Positions 8,782 to 18,009 of a stretch of DNA of 64,000 nucleotides are shown here, piece after piece (within the stretch, counting starts at the first letter, position 1; each line of letters opens with the position of its first letter). A model generated the notes under the pieces. It searched no databases and was not told the DNA's origin. It saw nothing but the letters and a program-made list of their open reading frames with translations. The stretch covers positions 1 to 64,000 of the forward strand of contig NZ_JACJLR010000003.1 of assembly GCF_016902345.1 (NCBI RefSeq), read 5' to 3'. Position numbers and translations under genes: made by a program. The stretch comes from Mediterraneibacter glycyrrhizinilyticus (lineage in GTDB: Bacteria > Bacillota > Clostridia > Lachnospirales > Lachnospiraceae).

Positions 8782-9858
8782 TTATTTTACCTGCTTTAAC
8801 ATATTTTCAATAAATATGCCATATCCCTTTGTCGAGTCCTGCACAAATACATGTGTAACCGCACCGATCAGTTTACCATTCTGAATGATCGGGCTGCCGC
8901 TCATGCCCTGGATGATCCCGCCTGTCTTTTCCAGAAGTTCGGGATCTGTGACCTGGATCACCAGCCCTTTGTTTATCTCACTTGCGGACCTGTCGATATC
9001 TGTCACCTGAATCTCATACTCTTTCAGCTCATTGTCGATGAAGCACCGGATCGCTGCACTGCCGGTCTCGATCTCATCCGTTGATGCTGTTTCTATGGGG
9101 ATCTGTTCCTCAAAGAGCTCGTCGATCCGGTCCACAGTCCCGTAGATCCCCGCCTCCGTATTTTTATCAATGCTGCCCAGGATATTATAGTTATTGTATA
9201 CAATGATCCCTTCCATTGTCCCGGGATTTCCGTCCTCACCCTTCAGAATATCCTGAATACTGGTCTTATAGAGTGTCCCGCTGGCAACGGACATGAGCAC
9301 ATTCGTATCCGCATCATGGATCCCGTGCCCCAGTGCGCCGAACTGACTCTGCCCGGTCACAAATGTGACAGTCCCCAGACCCTGTACATTGTCTCTGACC
9401 CAGATTCCCAGTCTGTATTCATCCGGACTGCACTCCACAGGCCGGATCCGGATATCCATCGTCTCATCGCCCCTCAGAATAGTGAGCACAACATCTCCAC
9501 TTTCAAGATGTTCCACTGCATCCAGCAGCTCCGATTTCCCGGTGATCGTCTCGCCATTCACCGCAGTGATATAATCGCCTGACTGCACCAGTCCCGCTGC
9601 CGGTTCATAATGCCCGCCATCGATTCCTTCCATGCTTTCCGTACTCAGGACCATGACGCCATCCGTCTCCATATAGATGCCCACCGGCATGCCGCCCAGG
9701 AGTACGGTCTCTCCCGCAGCATTTGTACTTGCCTCCGCCTGTCTGATCTCATTCTCCTGTTCCGGCGCGCCGATGCAGAGTCCTCCGGCGCAGAGTAAAA
9801 AAAGCAGGATCGCAGCCGTCAGTAGACTTCTCTTCGTCCGCTTCCGGCATTCTGTCAT
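8782..9858 (-). CDS. spoIVB: SpoIVB signalling serine peptidase
   Basis: A 358-residue forespore-secreted peptidase that starts the signal activating SpoIVFB and sigma-K in the mother cell. An N-terminal membrane anchor (TAAILLFLLCAGGLCIG) is followed by a PDZ domain (residues about 55-135) and the S55 peptidase domain, with the catalytic histidine in LGHGIHD near 178 and serine in GMSGSPI near 320. The length is slightly below the Bacillus protein. The ATG at 9858 is preferred over a GTG at 9867, because the AAAGGG site would almost touch the latter. It sits between recN and spo0A as in other spore formers. Confidence 0.95.
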   Translation of the reverse strand: MTECRKRTKRSLLTAAILLFLLCAGGLCIGAPEQENEIRQAEASTNAAGETVLLGGMPVGIYMETDGVMVLSTESMEGIDGGHYEPAAGLVQSGDYITAVNGETITGKSELLDAVEHLESGDVVLTILRGDETMDIRIRPVECSPDEYRLGIWVRDNVQGLGTVTFVTGQSQFGALGHGIHDADTNVLMSVASGTLYKTSIQDILKGEDGNPGTMEGIIVYNNYNILGSIDKNTEAGIYGTVDRIDELFEEQIPIETASTDEIETGSAAIRCFIDNELKEYEIQVTDIDRSASEINKGLVIQVTDPELLEKTGGIIQGMSGSPIIQNGKLIGAVTHVFVQDSTKGYGIFIENMLKQVK

Positions 9859-9874
9859 ATCAACCACACCCTTT

Positions 9875-9922
9875 CACATACTATAAAAGCGGATACATAT
9901 CCGTATCCGCTCTTAGTATGTG
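9875..9922 (-). terminator. Long hairpin between recN and spoIVB
   Basis: A nested palindrome: outer arms CACATACTA/TAGTATGTG (9875-9883 and 9914-9922, 9 bp perfect) and inner arms AGCGGATAC/GTATCCGCT (9888-9896 and 9903-9911, 9 bp perfect). On the minus strand the inner stem is followed by TTTTATAG, so it can end recN transcription. The outer arm contains CATACTA, a match to the -10 of forespore sigma factors F and G, which drive spoIVB in Bacillus; a good -35 was not found. Confidence 0.7.
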
Positions 9923-9948
9923 TGGCCGTCCTGCTTTTCACACTGGTA

Positions 9949-11625
9949 TTATATTTCACTCTTTGCCAATTGTTTCATCTCTCGCGCGCTCTCAAGGATA
10001 TTGCCCGTCACGTTGGCACCGCCCAGCATCCTGGCAAGCTCTTCCGCCGAAGCTTCATCGTCAAGAAGCTCTATCTTTGTTTTCACTGAATTTCCCGCGA
10101 CCTCTTTGCTGATCAAATAGTGGGCATCAGCCACTGCCGCGATCTGAGGAAGGTGTGTGATGCACAGCACCTGCCTGCTTTTTCCGATCAGCTTAAGCTT
10201 CTCTCCCACTTTTCCCGCCGTGATCCCCGAGATTCCCGTATCGATCTCATCAAAAATCAGAGTAGGCGTGTCCTCCTCGTCAGCAAGCACGGTCTTGATC
10301 GCAAGCATAACACGGGACAGCTCTCCGCCTGAGGCCACGCTGCCCAGAGGCTTCAGAGGTTCGCCCGGATTCGCCGACATGTAAAATTCCGCTTCATCCC
10401 GGCCCATCGTGCTGTAATGTCCCGGGTCAACAAGTCTGGCCTCAAAGCGTGCATCTAAAAAATTAAGTTCCTGCATCTGCGCCCCGATCTCATCTGAGAA
10501 TGCTCTCGCCGCGCGCTCCCGGACATCGTGCAGTCTCCCTGCAATCTCCCTGACCTGTTCCAGCGCTCTCTGCACCTTTTCTTCCAGGTCGCGCATAAAA
10601 GCATCATAATCTTCCAGTTCACTTAGTCTCTGCTTTTTTTCGTCACAATATGTCAGTACATCGGAAACAGTTTTTCCATATTTTGCTTTTAAATGATTTA
10701 ACAGGTTCAGTCTGGCCTCCGTCTCCTGGAATTCCTCCTCAGAGAACTCAAAGCTTTTCGCATATTCAGACAGTTCCCTGTTGAAATCGTTGAGGAGACT
10801 GTCCGCCTCCAGGAGCTGACTGTAGAGCTGTGCTCCGGTCTCATCAAACTCCGCCGCCTCCTGAAGAGCGCGGATCGCCCGGCTTAGGAGATCGCTGGCA
10901 TTCCCTCTGGCATCCTCCGCCGTATACTGATACGCCTCCGCCACCGAGGCGGTGATCCTCCTGCTCTCGGTCATCCTCCGGTACTGCTCTTCCAGATCCT
11001 CGTCCTCCCCCGGTGTGAGCTGTGCCTCTTCGATCTCCTTCACCTCGAACTCCGCAAGAGCCGCTTCTTTTCTTCTGCCCTCCTCGTCCATGGCAGATTC
11101 GTCCCTGCGGCGGCACAGACTGCGGTACTCCTCGAATGCCGCTTTCATCTCTTTAAGCAGCGGCGCTGTTTCCTCTTTCGCATACAGATCCAGTAGAGAG
11201 AGATGATTCTTTTTCTGCAGCAGATTCTGGCTGTCGTGCTGCCCATGGATATCGATCAGCATTCCTGCCACAGCACGAAGGACTGCCATGTTGACCGTCT
11301 CTCCGTTGATCCTGCTGACACTCCTGCCCTCCATCAGCCTGCGCCCCAGAATGATGCATCCGTCTTCCGGATAGATCTCCAGCTCCTCCAGCCGTTTCAT
11401 CGTCTTTTCGTCATCCACAGTGAACGTGATCTCCACCAGTCCGCTTTTCGTCCCGCTGCGGAGCATATCCGCACTGTATTTTCCCCCCAGCGCCAGATTG
11501 ACCGAACCCAGGAGAAGAGACTTTCCAGCGCCGGTCTCTCCGGTAAGTATGTTAAGCCCTTCCGCAAATTCTACTTCTGTCTCATCGATCAGGGCGAGAT
11601 TTTTTACATAAAGATTTTTCAACAT
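9949..11625 (-). CDS. recN: DNA repair ATPase RecN
   Basis: A 558-residue SMC-like ATPase acting early in double-strand break repair. The Walker A motif GETGAGKS lies near residue 30, two long coiled coils occupy about 155-350, and the signature plus Walker B (ASGGELSRVMLAIK, TLIFDEIDTGIS) lie near 430-480. Length matches the family. It follows argR by nine bases, in the conserved argR-recN order, and ends at the hairpin before spoIVB. Confidence 0.96.
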   Translation of the reverse strand: MLKNLYVKNLALIDETEVEFAEGLNILTGETGAGKSLLLGSVNLALGGKYSADMLRSGTKSGLVEITFTVDDEKTMKRLEELEIYPEDGCIILGRRLMEGRSVSRINGETVNMAVLRAVAGMLIDIHGQHDSQNLLQKKNHLSLLDLYAKEETAPLLKEMKAAFEEYRSLCRRRDESAMDEEGRRKEAALAEFEVKEIEEAQLTPGEDEDLEEQYRRMTESRRITASVAEAYQYTAEDARGNASDLLSRAIRALQEAAEFDETGAQLYSQLLEADSLLNDFNRELSEYAKSFEFSEEEFQETEARLNLLNHLKAKYGKTVSDVLTYCDEKKQRLSELEDYDAFMRDLEEKVQRALEQVREIAGRLHDVRERAARAFSDEIGAQMQELNFLDARFEARLVDPGHYSTMGRDEAEFYMSANPGEPLKPLGSVASGGELSRVMLAIKTVLADEEDTPTLIFDEIDTGISGITAGKVGEKLKLIGKSRQVLCITHLPQIAAVADAHYLISKEVAGNSVKTKIELLDDEASAEELARMLGGANVTGNILESAREMKQLAKSEI

Positions 11626-11634
11626 ATGCGATAC

Positions 11635-12090
11635 CTATATTCCTTTTGAGACGATCTTCCGTATCTTTTCCATCACAGCCACTGTATCTTCTGCCGTTCG
11701 GATCGCGCACATGATCGTGTCATCCCCCGCGATACAGCCAACTACTTCATTCCACTTCATGGCATCGAGCGCAGCGGCAACCGCCATTGCCATGCCCGAG
11801 ACAGTTTTTATAACGAGAATGTTCTGAGCCATATCCATGGAAACATAGCCGTCTTTGAGCACACGGATATATTTTTCGCTCATACCTTCCTCCGGTCTGT
11901 GAAGGATGTATTTCTGTTTTCCGCCGTTCACAGACACTTTTGTGAGTTTCAGGTCCCGGATGTCTCTGGACACGGTCGCCTGGGTCACCTTAAACCCGGC
12001 GTTGTTCAGGTATTCAGCCAGTTCTTCCTGGGTCTCGATGTCATACTGGCTGATCAGTTCAATGATCTTTGCATGGCGATTGACTTTCAT
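11635..12090 (-). CDS. argR: Arginine repressor
   Basis: A 151-residue ArgR/AhrC-family regulator that represses arginine synthesis and activates breakdown when arginine is bound. The N-terminal winged helix carries QEELAEYLNNAGFKVTQATVSRDIRDL with the recognition helix near residues 40-55. The C-terminal hexamer and arginine-binding domain has GCIAGDDTIMCAIR with the GDD motif. It follows nadK by four bases. No clear ARG box was found in the window. Confidence 0.96.
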   Translation of the reverse strand: MKVNRHAKIIELISQYDIETQEELAEYLNNAGFKVTQATVSRDIRDLKLTKVSVNGGKQKYILHRPEEGMSEKYIRVLKDGYVSMDMAQNILVIKTVSGMAMAVAAALDAMKWNEVVGCIAGDDTIMCAIRTAEDTVAVMEKIRKIVSKGI

Positions 12091-12094
12091 CTTT

Positions 12095-12928
12095 TCAGCT
12101 TCCTTTCATCTTTTTGCGCATTGTTTTCATAAAACTTTCCCTGCTCAATTTTACAAGCCGGGTCGTCTCAGGTGCTCTGCGGATGCTCACTCTCTCTCCT
12201 GTCACCAGGGTCCTTTGTTCCGCCCCGTCAAAACAGAGGGATACTCTCTCCTGTCTCCCGTAGCGCCCCTCGCAGACTTCGATCTCGATCGTATCCTCTG
12301 CTGAGAACACCACACTGCTCGTGTTAAGAGCATGAGAACAGATCGGCGTCATGACAATCATACTGGCTGTAGGCTCCACTACAGGGCCTCCCGCCGAAAG
12401 GTTATATCCTGTACTGCCTGTCGGCGTAGACAGGATCACCCCGTCAGCGAGATATGTATTCAGGAGCGTTCCGTTCACATACAGATTAAACTGTACGATA
12501 CGGATCTTTCCCTCTCGCGCCAGAACGATATCATTCACTGCCACGTCCCGTTTTCCGTCCCCCGTCACACCTTCCAGCATCATTCGTTCTTCAATGTCCG
12601 GCGTCCCTTCAAACAGTCTGTCCAGGGCCTGATGAAAGTCCTTCAGTTCCACTTCCGTGAGATACCCGAGAGTTCCGAGATTGATGCCCAGAAGAGGAAG
12701 GCTGCATCTTCCCATATCCCGGACAGCGCGGATCAGTGTTCCGTCTCCGCCCAGGACGACGGCACAGTCAGCATCTGCCGGGATCGTCCCCGGAATGATG
12801 TGTCCCTCGTCGTCCTTCTGAGAGAGGATACATTTCTTTCCGTTCTTTTCAATGTAGTCCCGGATCTCATTGGTGATCGCAAAATCCTTGTCCTTCAATA
12901 AATTTGTGATGATATAAAAACAGTCCAT
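12095..12928 (-). CDS. nadK: NAD kinase
   Basis: A 277-residue kinase that phosphorylates NAD to NADP. The motifs GGDGTLIRAVRD, NLGTLGYLTEVE and TPTGSTGYNLSAGGP are diagnostic. The ATG at 12928 is chosen since AGAGG lies about seven bases before it; a longer frame to 12991 would overlap tlyA and has no ribosome site. It is placed between tlyA and argR, as in many Firmicutes. Confidence 0.95.
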   Translation of the reverse strand: MDCFYIITNLLKDKDFAITNEIRDYIEKNGKKCILSQKDDEGHIIPGTIPADADCAVVLGGDGTLIRAVRDMGRCSLPLLGINLGTLGYLTEVELKDFHQALDRLFEGTPDIEERMMLEGVTGDGKRDVAVNDIVLAREGKIRIVQFNLYVNGTLLNTYLADGVILSTPTGSTGYNLSAGGPVVEPTASMIVMTPICSHALNTSSVVFSAEDTIEIEVCEGRYGRQERVSLCFDGAEQRTLVTGERVSIRRAPETTRLVKLSRESFMKTMRKKMKGS

Positions 12929-12962
12929 AGCCAACCTCTTCTGATGTCTTATGCATTTCGTC

Positions 12963-13769
12963 TTATTTTGCCAGCGTCTCAAAAGCGTCATCCACTACGC
13001 TGTCCAGATCTGCAACAAAGATCCGGGCGTCCTCCGGCGGACATTTTTTCAAATGGATCAGATATTCAATATTTCCCTCCGGTCCCCGGATCGGCGAAAA
13101 GTCGATCGCTCTGATCTCAAATCCGATGGACACGGCATGATCCGCCACTTTGTGGATCACTTCACGGTGGGTGCTCTTTTCCCGCACCACTCCTTTTTTG
13201 CCGACCTTTTCTCTGCCCGCTTCAAACTGAGGCTTGATCAGAGCTACAACTTCTCCGTCCTCCCTCAGGTAATCGCGGATCGGTCCAAGCACTTTTGTCA
13301 GTGAGATAAAGGATACGTCAACAGAGGAAAAGTCCACCGGTTCCCCGAGGTCCTCCGGCGTCACATAGCGGATATTTGTCTTCTCCATGCATACCACTCT
13401 CTCGTCCTGCCGCAGTTTCCAGTCGAGCTGTCCGCGGCCCACATCAATGGCAAACACCTTCTTTGCGCCGTTCTGGAGCATACAGTCGGTAAATCCGCCT
13501 GTGGAAGCCCCCACGTCGGTGCAGACCTTATCTTTCACGCTGACGTCAAAATTCGCTATCGCCTTCTCCAGTTTCAGCCCTCCGCGGCTCACATAAGGCA
13601 GGGTATGTCCCCGCACTTCAATGTTCACATCCGGCGCGAACGTACTCCCCGCCTTGTCTTCCCGCTGTCCGTCCACAAAGACATTTCCTGCCATGATCAC
13701 GGCTTTGGCCTTCTCTCTGGATTCAGCGAGATTTCGCTTTACAAGCATTACATCCAAACGTTCTTTCAT
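12963..13769 (-). CDS. tlyA: TlyA-family rRNA 2'-O-methyltransferase (hemolysin-like)
   Basis: A 268-residue protein with an N-terminal S4 RNA-binding domain (RLDVMLVKRNLAESREKAKA) and an FtsJ-type methyltransferase fold (VCTDVGASTGGFTDCML, SAM site; DVSFISL). Relatives methylate 16S and 23S rRNA; the hemolysin label is historical. Its ATG overlaps the dxs stop codon by four bases, so the two are translationally coupled. Confidence 0.92.
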   Translation of the reverse strand: MKERLDVMLVKRNLAESREKAKAVIMAGNVFVDGQREDKAGSTFAPDVNIEVRGHTLPYVSRGGLKLEKAIANFDVSVKDKVCTDVGASTGGFTDCMLQNGAKKVFAIDVGRGQLDWKLRQDERVVCMEKTNIRYVTPEDLGEPVDFSSVDVSFISLTKVLGPIRDYLREDGEVVALIKPQFEAGREKVGKKGVVREKSTHREVIHKVADHAVSIGFEIRAIDFSPIRGPEGNIEYLIHLKKCPPEDARIFVADLDSVVDDAFETLAK

Positions 13770-15649
13770 ATATCCATCCTCTTTATCGCCTGATAATCCT
13801 TCTTCACCTGTTCAACTATCGTCTCACAGTCCAGCCCTACTTCCCGGCGGAGCACCTCCACATTTCCATGCTCCACATAATCGTCCGATATACCGAAACT
13901 CCTCACCCGCACAGGTGCCCCTGTTCCGGAAAGATATTCCAGCACCTGCTCTCCATAGCCGCCTGTCAGGATATTCTCCTCGATCGTCACAAAGAGGCTG
14001 TGATCCGCTGAAAAACTGTCGAGAGTCTCCGTGTCAAGAGGTTTCACAAAGCGCACATTCACAAGGCTGCAGGAAAAGCCTTCCTCTTTCAGTTTCCGGC
14101 GCACCCGGTCAGCCAGCTCCGACATGTGCCCCACAAAAAAGACTGCGATCTCTTTTTCGCGATAGAGGATCTCACTTTTTCCGTACTCGACAGGAGCACG
14201 GAAATCCCGCATTCCTTCATACGCTTCTCCTCTTGGATACCGCAGAGCAATGGGGTATGGAAAATCAACGGCAAAGCGGACCATATCCGCCATTTCCCAC
14301 CGGTTCTTGGGTGACATGACCGTCATGTTCGGGATCGAACTGAGGTAGGAGAGATCGAACACCCCCTGATGTGTCTCCCCGTCGCTCCCAACAAGCCCGG
14401 CCCGGTCCACCGCGATGAACACAGGGAGTTTCTGGAGACAGACATCGTGGATCGTCTGGTCATAGGCGCGCTGAAGGAAAGAGGAATACACCGCGAACAC
14501 CGGCTTCATCCCCCCAGCCGCCAGTCCCGCCGCAAAGGTCATGGCATGCTCCTCCGCGATCCCCACGTCAAAGAACCTCTGTGGATATCTGCGGGCGAAC
14601 CTGGAAAGTCCGGTCCCGTCCGCCATCGCCGCAGTGATCGCCACGACTTTCTCATCTTTCCTGCCGATGTCCGTCAGCACTTTTGAGAACACATCCGTGT
14701 AGGAATCTTTCTCTGACTTCTCTTTCGGCTCCCCGGTCTCAATATCAAAAGGTCCTGTACCGTGGAATTTTGCAGGGTTCGCCTCAGCCGGCAGATAACC
14801 TTTTCCCTTCTTGGTGATAACATGGACGAGTACGGCATGGTCAACCCGCTTTGCCTCGTTTAAGATCTTAACAAGACTTTTGAGATCATGTCCGTCCACC
14901 GGCCCCAGATAGGTGATGTCCATATCTTCAAAGAACATCCCGGCAGGCACAAGGAGCTGCTTGATCCCGCTCTTTGTCTTTTTCACCTGATGGACGATCC
15001 GTTCTCCTTTCACCGGGATACGCATCAGCGTATCTTCCACCCCTTTTTTCAGTTCTGTGTAAGCCTGTGCTGTGCGCAGCCCGTTCAGATAGCGGGACAT
15101 GCCGCCCACATTTTCGGAGATGGACATATTGTTGTCGTTCAGGATGATGATGAAGTTGCTTTTCAGCCGCGACGCATTGTTGAGCGCTTCATATGCCATG
15201 CCTCCGGTCAGAGATCCGTCCCCTATGACAGATACAACGTTATATTTCTCTCCGGTCAGCTCTCTCGCTGCCACATACCCCAGCCCGGCGGAAATCGATG
15301 TGGAACTGTGCCCCGTATCAAAAGCATCGCAGTCGCTCTCCTTGCGCTTCGGGAACCCGCTCATCCCGCCATATTTCCTCAGCTCGTCAAATCCGGCTTT
15401 TCTCCCGGTGAGCAGTTTGTGTGTATAGGACTGGTGTCCCACATCCCAGATCAGTTTATCCTCCGGAAGGTCAAAAAACAGATGGAGAGCCATGGTCAGC
15501 TCCACCACTCCCAGATTGGAGGCGAGATGTCCGCCTGTCACGCTGATCTTTTCTATGAGAAACTGCCGGATCTCGTCTGCAAGAATTTTCAGTTCCTCCG
15601 GCTGCAGACTTTTTATATCGTTTGCTTTTTGAATCTTTTCAAGTACCAT
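13766..15649 (-). CDS. dxs: 1-deoxy-D-xylulose-5-phosphate synthase
   Basis: A 627-residue thiamine-diphosphate enzyme joining pyruvate and glyceraldehyde 3-phosphate in the first step of the non-mevalonate isoprenoid route. The cofactor site GDGSLTGGMAYEALNNA lies near residue 145, a second domain has the DRAGLVGSDGETHQG loop near 420, and the transketolase C-domain ends the protein. It is next to ispA, whose prenyl substrates it supplies. GGGGGA precedes the ATG. Confidence 0.97.
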   Translation of the reverse strand: MVLEKIQKANDIKSLQPEELKILADEIRQFLIEKISVTGGHLASNLGVVELTMALHLFFDLPEDKLIWDVGHQSYTHKLLTGRKAGFDELRKYGGMSGFPKRKESDCDAFDTGHSSTSISAGLGYVAARELTGEKYNVVSVIGDGSLTGGMAYEALNNASRLKSNFIIILNDNNMSISENVGGMSRYLNGLRTAQAYTELKKGVEDTLMRIPVKGERIVHQVKKTKSGIKQLLVPAGMFFEDMDITYLGPVDGHDLKSLVKILNEAKRVDHAVLVHVITKKGKGYLPAEANPAKFHGTGPFDIETGEPKEKSEKDSYTDVFSKVLTDIGRKDEKVVAITAAMADGTGLSRFARRYPQRFFDVGIAEEHAMTFAAGLAAGGMKPVFAVYSSFLQRAYDQTIHDVCLQKLPVFIAVDRAGLVGSDGETHQGVFDLSYLSSIPNMTVMSPKNRWEMADMVRFAVDFPYPIALRYPRGEAYEGMRDFRAPVEYGKSEILYREKEIAVFFVGHMSELADRVRRKLKEEGFSCSLVNVRFVKPLDTETLDSFSADHSLFVTIEENILTGGYGEQVLEYLSGTGAPVRVRSFGISDDYVEHGNVEVLRREVGLDCETIVEQVKKDYQAIKRMDI

Positions 15650-15661
15650 AAAGACGTCCCC

Positions 15662-16552
15662 CTATTTTTCCCTTGAGATAAGGGATATGAGAAGTTCCCG
15701 TAAAAAGCCGTCCTTCTCCGGAAGTTTTTCAAGTCCGTCCACCGCTTCTTTTGTCATCGCGGCAACGTCATCCTTTGCTTTTTCGATCCCTTTCCAAGTT
15801 ACATAAGTCGTCTTTTCGTTCTTTTCATCACTGTGCACCGGCTTTCCGAGTGTTTCCGTGGTCCCCGTCACATCCAGGATATCATCCTGGATCTGAAATG
15901 CCAGCCCGATCTTCCCGGCGATCTCCTCGATCGTCCCGACTACTTCCTCGTCCGCTCCCGCAAGGATGGCTCCCACCATCATGGACGCTTCGATCAGGGC
16001 GCTTGTCTTCAGCCTGTAGATGAAATCAAGGACTTCCCCGGAAACGGCGTGTCCGGACTCCTTCACGTCCACAACCTGCCCCCCGATCATCCCGTAGATC
16101 CCGGATTTGCGCGCGAGCACCTGAAATGCCTTTCCCACTTTTGCACAGTCGGCATCTTCCTCGTCAAAAGCAAGGGCAGCCGTCTCAAACGCATAGTTTA
16201 AAAGAGCGTCGCCGGCGAGGATCCCCATGTCCTCTCCATAGACGATATGGGTCGTCTTTCTTCCCCTCCGGTATTCATCATTGTCCATTGCCGGAAGATC
16301 GTCATGGACGAGAGAATACGTGTGTATCATCTCAATGGCAGCCATAAAAGGCTCGATCACTTTTTTCTCTCCTCCAAAGAGGCGGTATGTCTCCAGCATC
16401 AGCATGGGACGGAGCCGTTTTCCGCCCGCCATCAGGCTGTACTCCATTGCCTCCATGATGATCTTCTGATACCCTTCCTTTTTCGGAAGATATCTTTTCA
16501 AGATCTCCTCGATATATTCTGTCCGTTTTTGTCTTTCTTCATTAAAATTCAT
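15662..16552 (-). CDS. ispA: Polyprenyl (farnesyl) diphosphate synthase
   Basis: A 296-residue trans-prenyltransferase condensing isopentenyl diphosphate with allylic diphosphates. Both aspartate-rich motifs are present: DDLPAMDND near residue 80 and DDILD near 225, with FQIQ just before the second. The ATG at 16552 lies inside the last codons of xseB, giving a short overlap. A longer frame to 16579 has no better ribosome site. Product chain length (C15 or C20) cannot be told from sequence reading alone. Confidence 0.93.
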   Translation of the reverse strand: MNFNEERQKRTEYIEEILKRYLPKKEGYQKIIMEAMEYSLMAGGKRLRPMLMLETYRLFGGEKKVIEPFMAAIEMIHTYSLVHDDLPAMDNDEYRRGRKTTHIVYGEDMGILAGDALLNYAFETAALAFDEEDADCAKVGKAFQVLARKSGIYGMIGGQVVDVKESGHAVSGEVLDFIYRLKTSALIEASMMVGAILAGADEEVVGTIEEIAGKIGLAFQIQDDILDVTGTTETLGKPVHSDEKNEKTTYVTWKGIEKAKDDVAAMTKEAVDGLEKLPEKDGFLRELLISLISREK

Positions 16553-16751
16553 GCGTTTCCCCATCCTCGTCAAGCACAAGTACCTTTTTCTCTACCTCAT
16601 CAATCGCTTTGTTGCATCGTTTCAAGAGGTTCATCCCTCTGTTGTATAATTCAAATGAGTCTTCAAGAGACACATCTTCTTTTTCCATATCCTGTATCAC
16701 TGTCTCAAGCTGTCCGAACATATCTTCCAGCTTCTCTTTCTTCTCTTCCAA
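16542..16751 (-). CDS. xseB: Exodeoxyribonuclease VII small subunit
   Basis: A 69-residue, mostly helical small subunit that assembles on XseA. The core LETVIQDMEKEDVSLEDSFELYNRGMNL is the family signature (key residues E, L and the SLE..F.LY.xG pattern). A TTG start at 16751 is chosen, with GGAGGAG five to six bases upstream; the first ATG would cut off ten residues. It lies between xseA and ispA. Confidence 0.92.
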   Translation of the reverse strand: MEEKKEKLEDMFGQLETVIQDMEKEDVSLEDSFELYNRGMNLLKRCNKAIDEVEKKVLVLDEDGETHEF

Positions 16752-16788
16752 ACCGCTCCTCCTTCTGCCCGTTCCGGCCGGTCTGTCA

Positions 16789-18009
16789 TTACATCCCTGT
16801 ATCCGGATACTCCAGTTTCTCCGCCCCGCGGACCTCTGCCTCGATCTTCCCGTCCGTCACATACATGGTCAGGACTCTGCCTTTCTCCGCCCGGCTGATG
16901 CTGCGTACATTTCTTCCCTGCTCGTCCTGGATATAGGAATACCCTCTGCTCAGTTTCTCCAGAGGAGAAAGTCCCTTCATCTTCTCCACGCACAGCGCAA
17001 GCCTGTGCTTTTCCCTGGTCAGCGCTGTATCCATCCGTCCTCTCAGAACAGTTTCAAGCTCTGCGGCATACTGTCTCTTCTCATTTAATTTCTGTCTGGG
17101 GTGCGCAAGCTTCAGCCTGAGGGCATATCTCTCTGTCTTCGCCCGCTCTCCGGATACCCGGTTCAGCAGCAGGCGCCGCATGGTATCCGCGCAGGAATAA
17201 ATATTTTCTTTGACCTTACGGTATTCATATACGGCAAGCTCCGCAGCCGCAGAAGGAGTGGGAGCTCTCAGATCCGCCACATAATCTGCGATGGTCGTGT
17301 CCGTCTCATGCCCCACCGCAGAGATGACCGGGATGCGGCATTCGAAGATCGCCCGCGCCACGATCTCCTCATTGAACGCCCACAGATCTTCAATGCTTCC
17401 GCCGCCTCTTCCCACGATGATCACATCAACCTGCTTTTCTTCCAGCGCCCGGATGCCTTTCACGATACTCTCCGCCGCGCCTTCCCCCTGTACCTGCGCA
17501 GGATATAAGATAAGCTGCACATAGGGATTCCGCCTTTTAGAAATGTTGATGATATCCCGCACCGCCGCTCCGGTGGGTGCTGTGACGATCCCTACCGTCC
17601 GCGCATACCGTGGGATCGGCTGCTTATACTCCGGGGCGAACATCCCCATCTCGGCGAGTTCCCGTTTGAGCGCCTCAAACTTCTCATACAGAAGCCCGGC
17701 TCCGTCCAGAACGATCTCCCGCGCATAGAGCTGGTATTTTCCATCCCGCTCATACACACTGACCGAACCTAAGACGATCACCTGCTGTCCTTCCTGCATA
17801 CGAAAAGAAAGCCCTGACCTGGAGCCTGCGAACATGACGCAGGCGATCGTGCCGGACTCATCTTTCAGTGAAAAATATATATGTCCCGATGTATGATACT
17901 TGCAGTTGGAGACCTCACCATTTACATAGATCCGGCTCAGCATGAAGTCCTGGGTGAACATATTCTTGATATAAGAATTGACCTGCTTTACCGTGTAGAC
18001 ATTTTTCAT
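16789..18009 (-). CDS. xseA: Exodeoxyribonuclease VII large subunit
   Basis: A 406-residue catalytic subunit of the single-strand-specific exonuclease VII. An N-terminal OB fold (residues about 5-100, YTVKQVNSYIKNMF) is followed by the nuclease domain with RGGGSIEDLWAFNEE near 190 and SAVGHETDTTIAD near 220, then a coiled coil. Its ATG overlaps the nusB stop by four bases. Length is a little shorter than in E. coli, as usual in Firmicutes. Confidence 0.96.
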   Translation of the reverse strand: MKNVYTVKQVNSYIKNMFTQDFMLSRIYVNGEVSNCKYHTSGHIYFSLKDESGTIACVMFAGSRSGLSFRMQEGQQVIVLGSVSVYERDGKYQLYAREIVLDGAGLLYEKFEALKRELAEMGMFAPEYKQPIPRYARTVGIVTAPTGAAVRDIINISKRRNPYVQLILYPAQVQGEGAAESIVKGIRALEEKQVDVIIVGRGGGSIEDLWAFNEEIVARAIFECRIPVISAVGHETDTTIADYVADLRAPTPSAAAELAVYEYRKVKENIYSCADTMRRLLLNRVSGERAKTERYALRLKLAHPRQKLNEKRQYAAELETVLRGRMDTALTREKHRLALCVEKMKGLSPLEKLSRGYSYIQDEQGRNVRSISRAEKGRVLTMYVTDGKIEAEVRGAEKLEYPDTGM

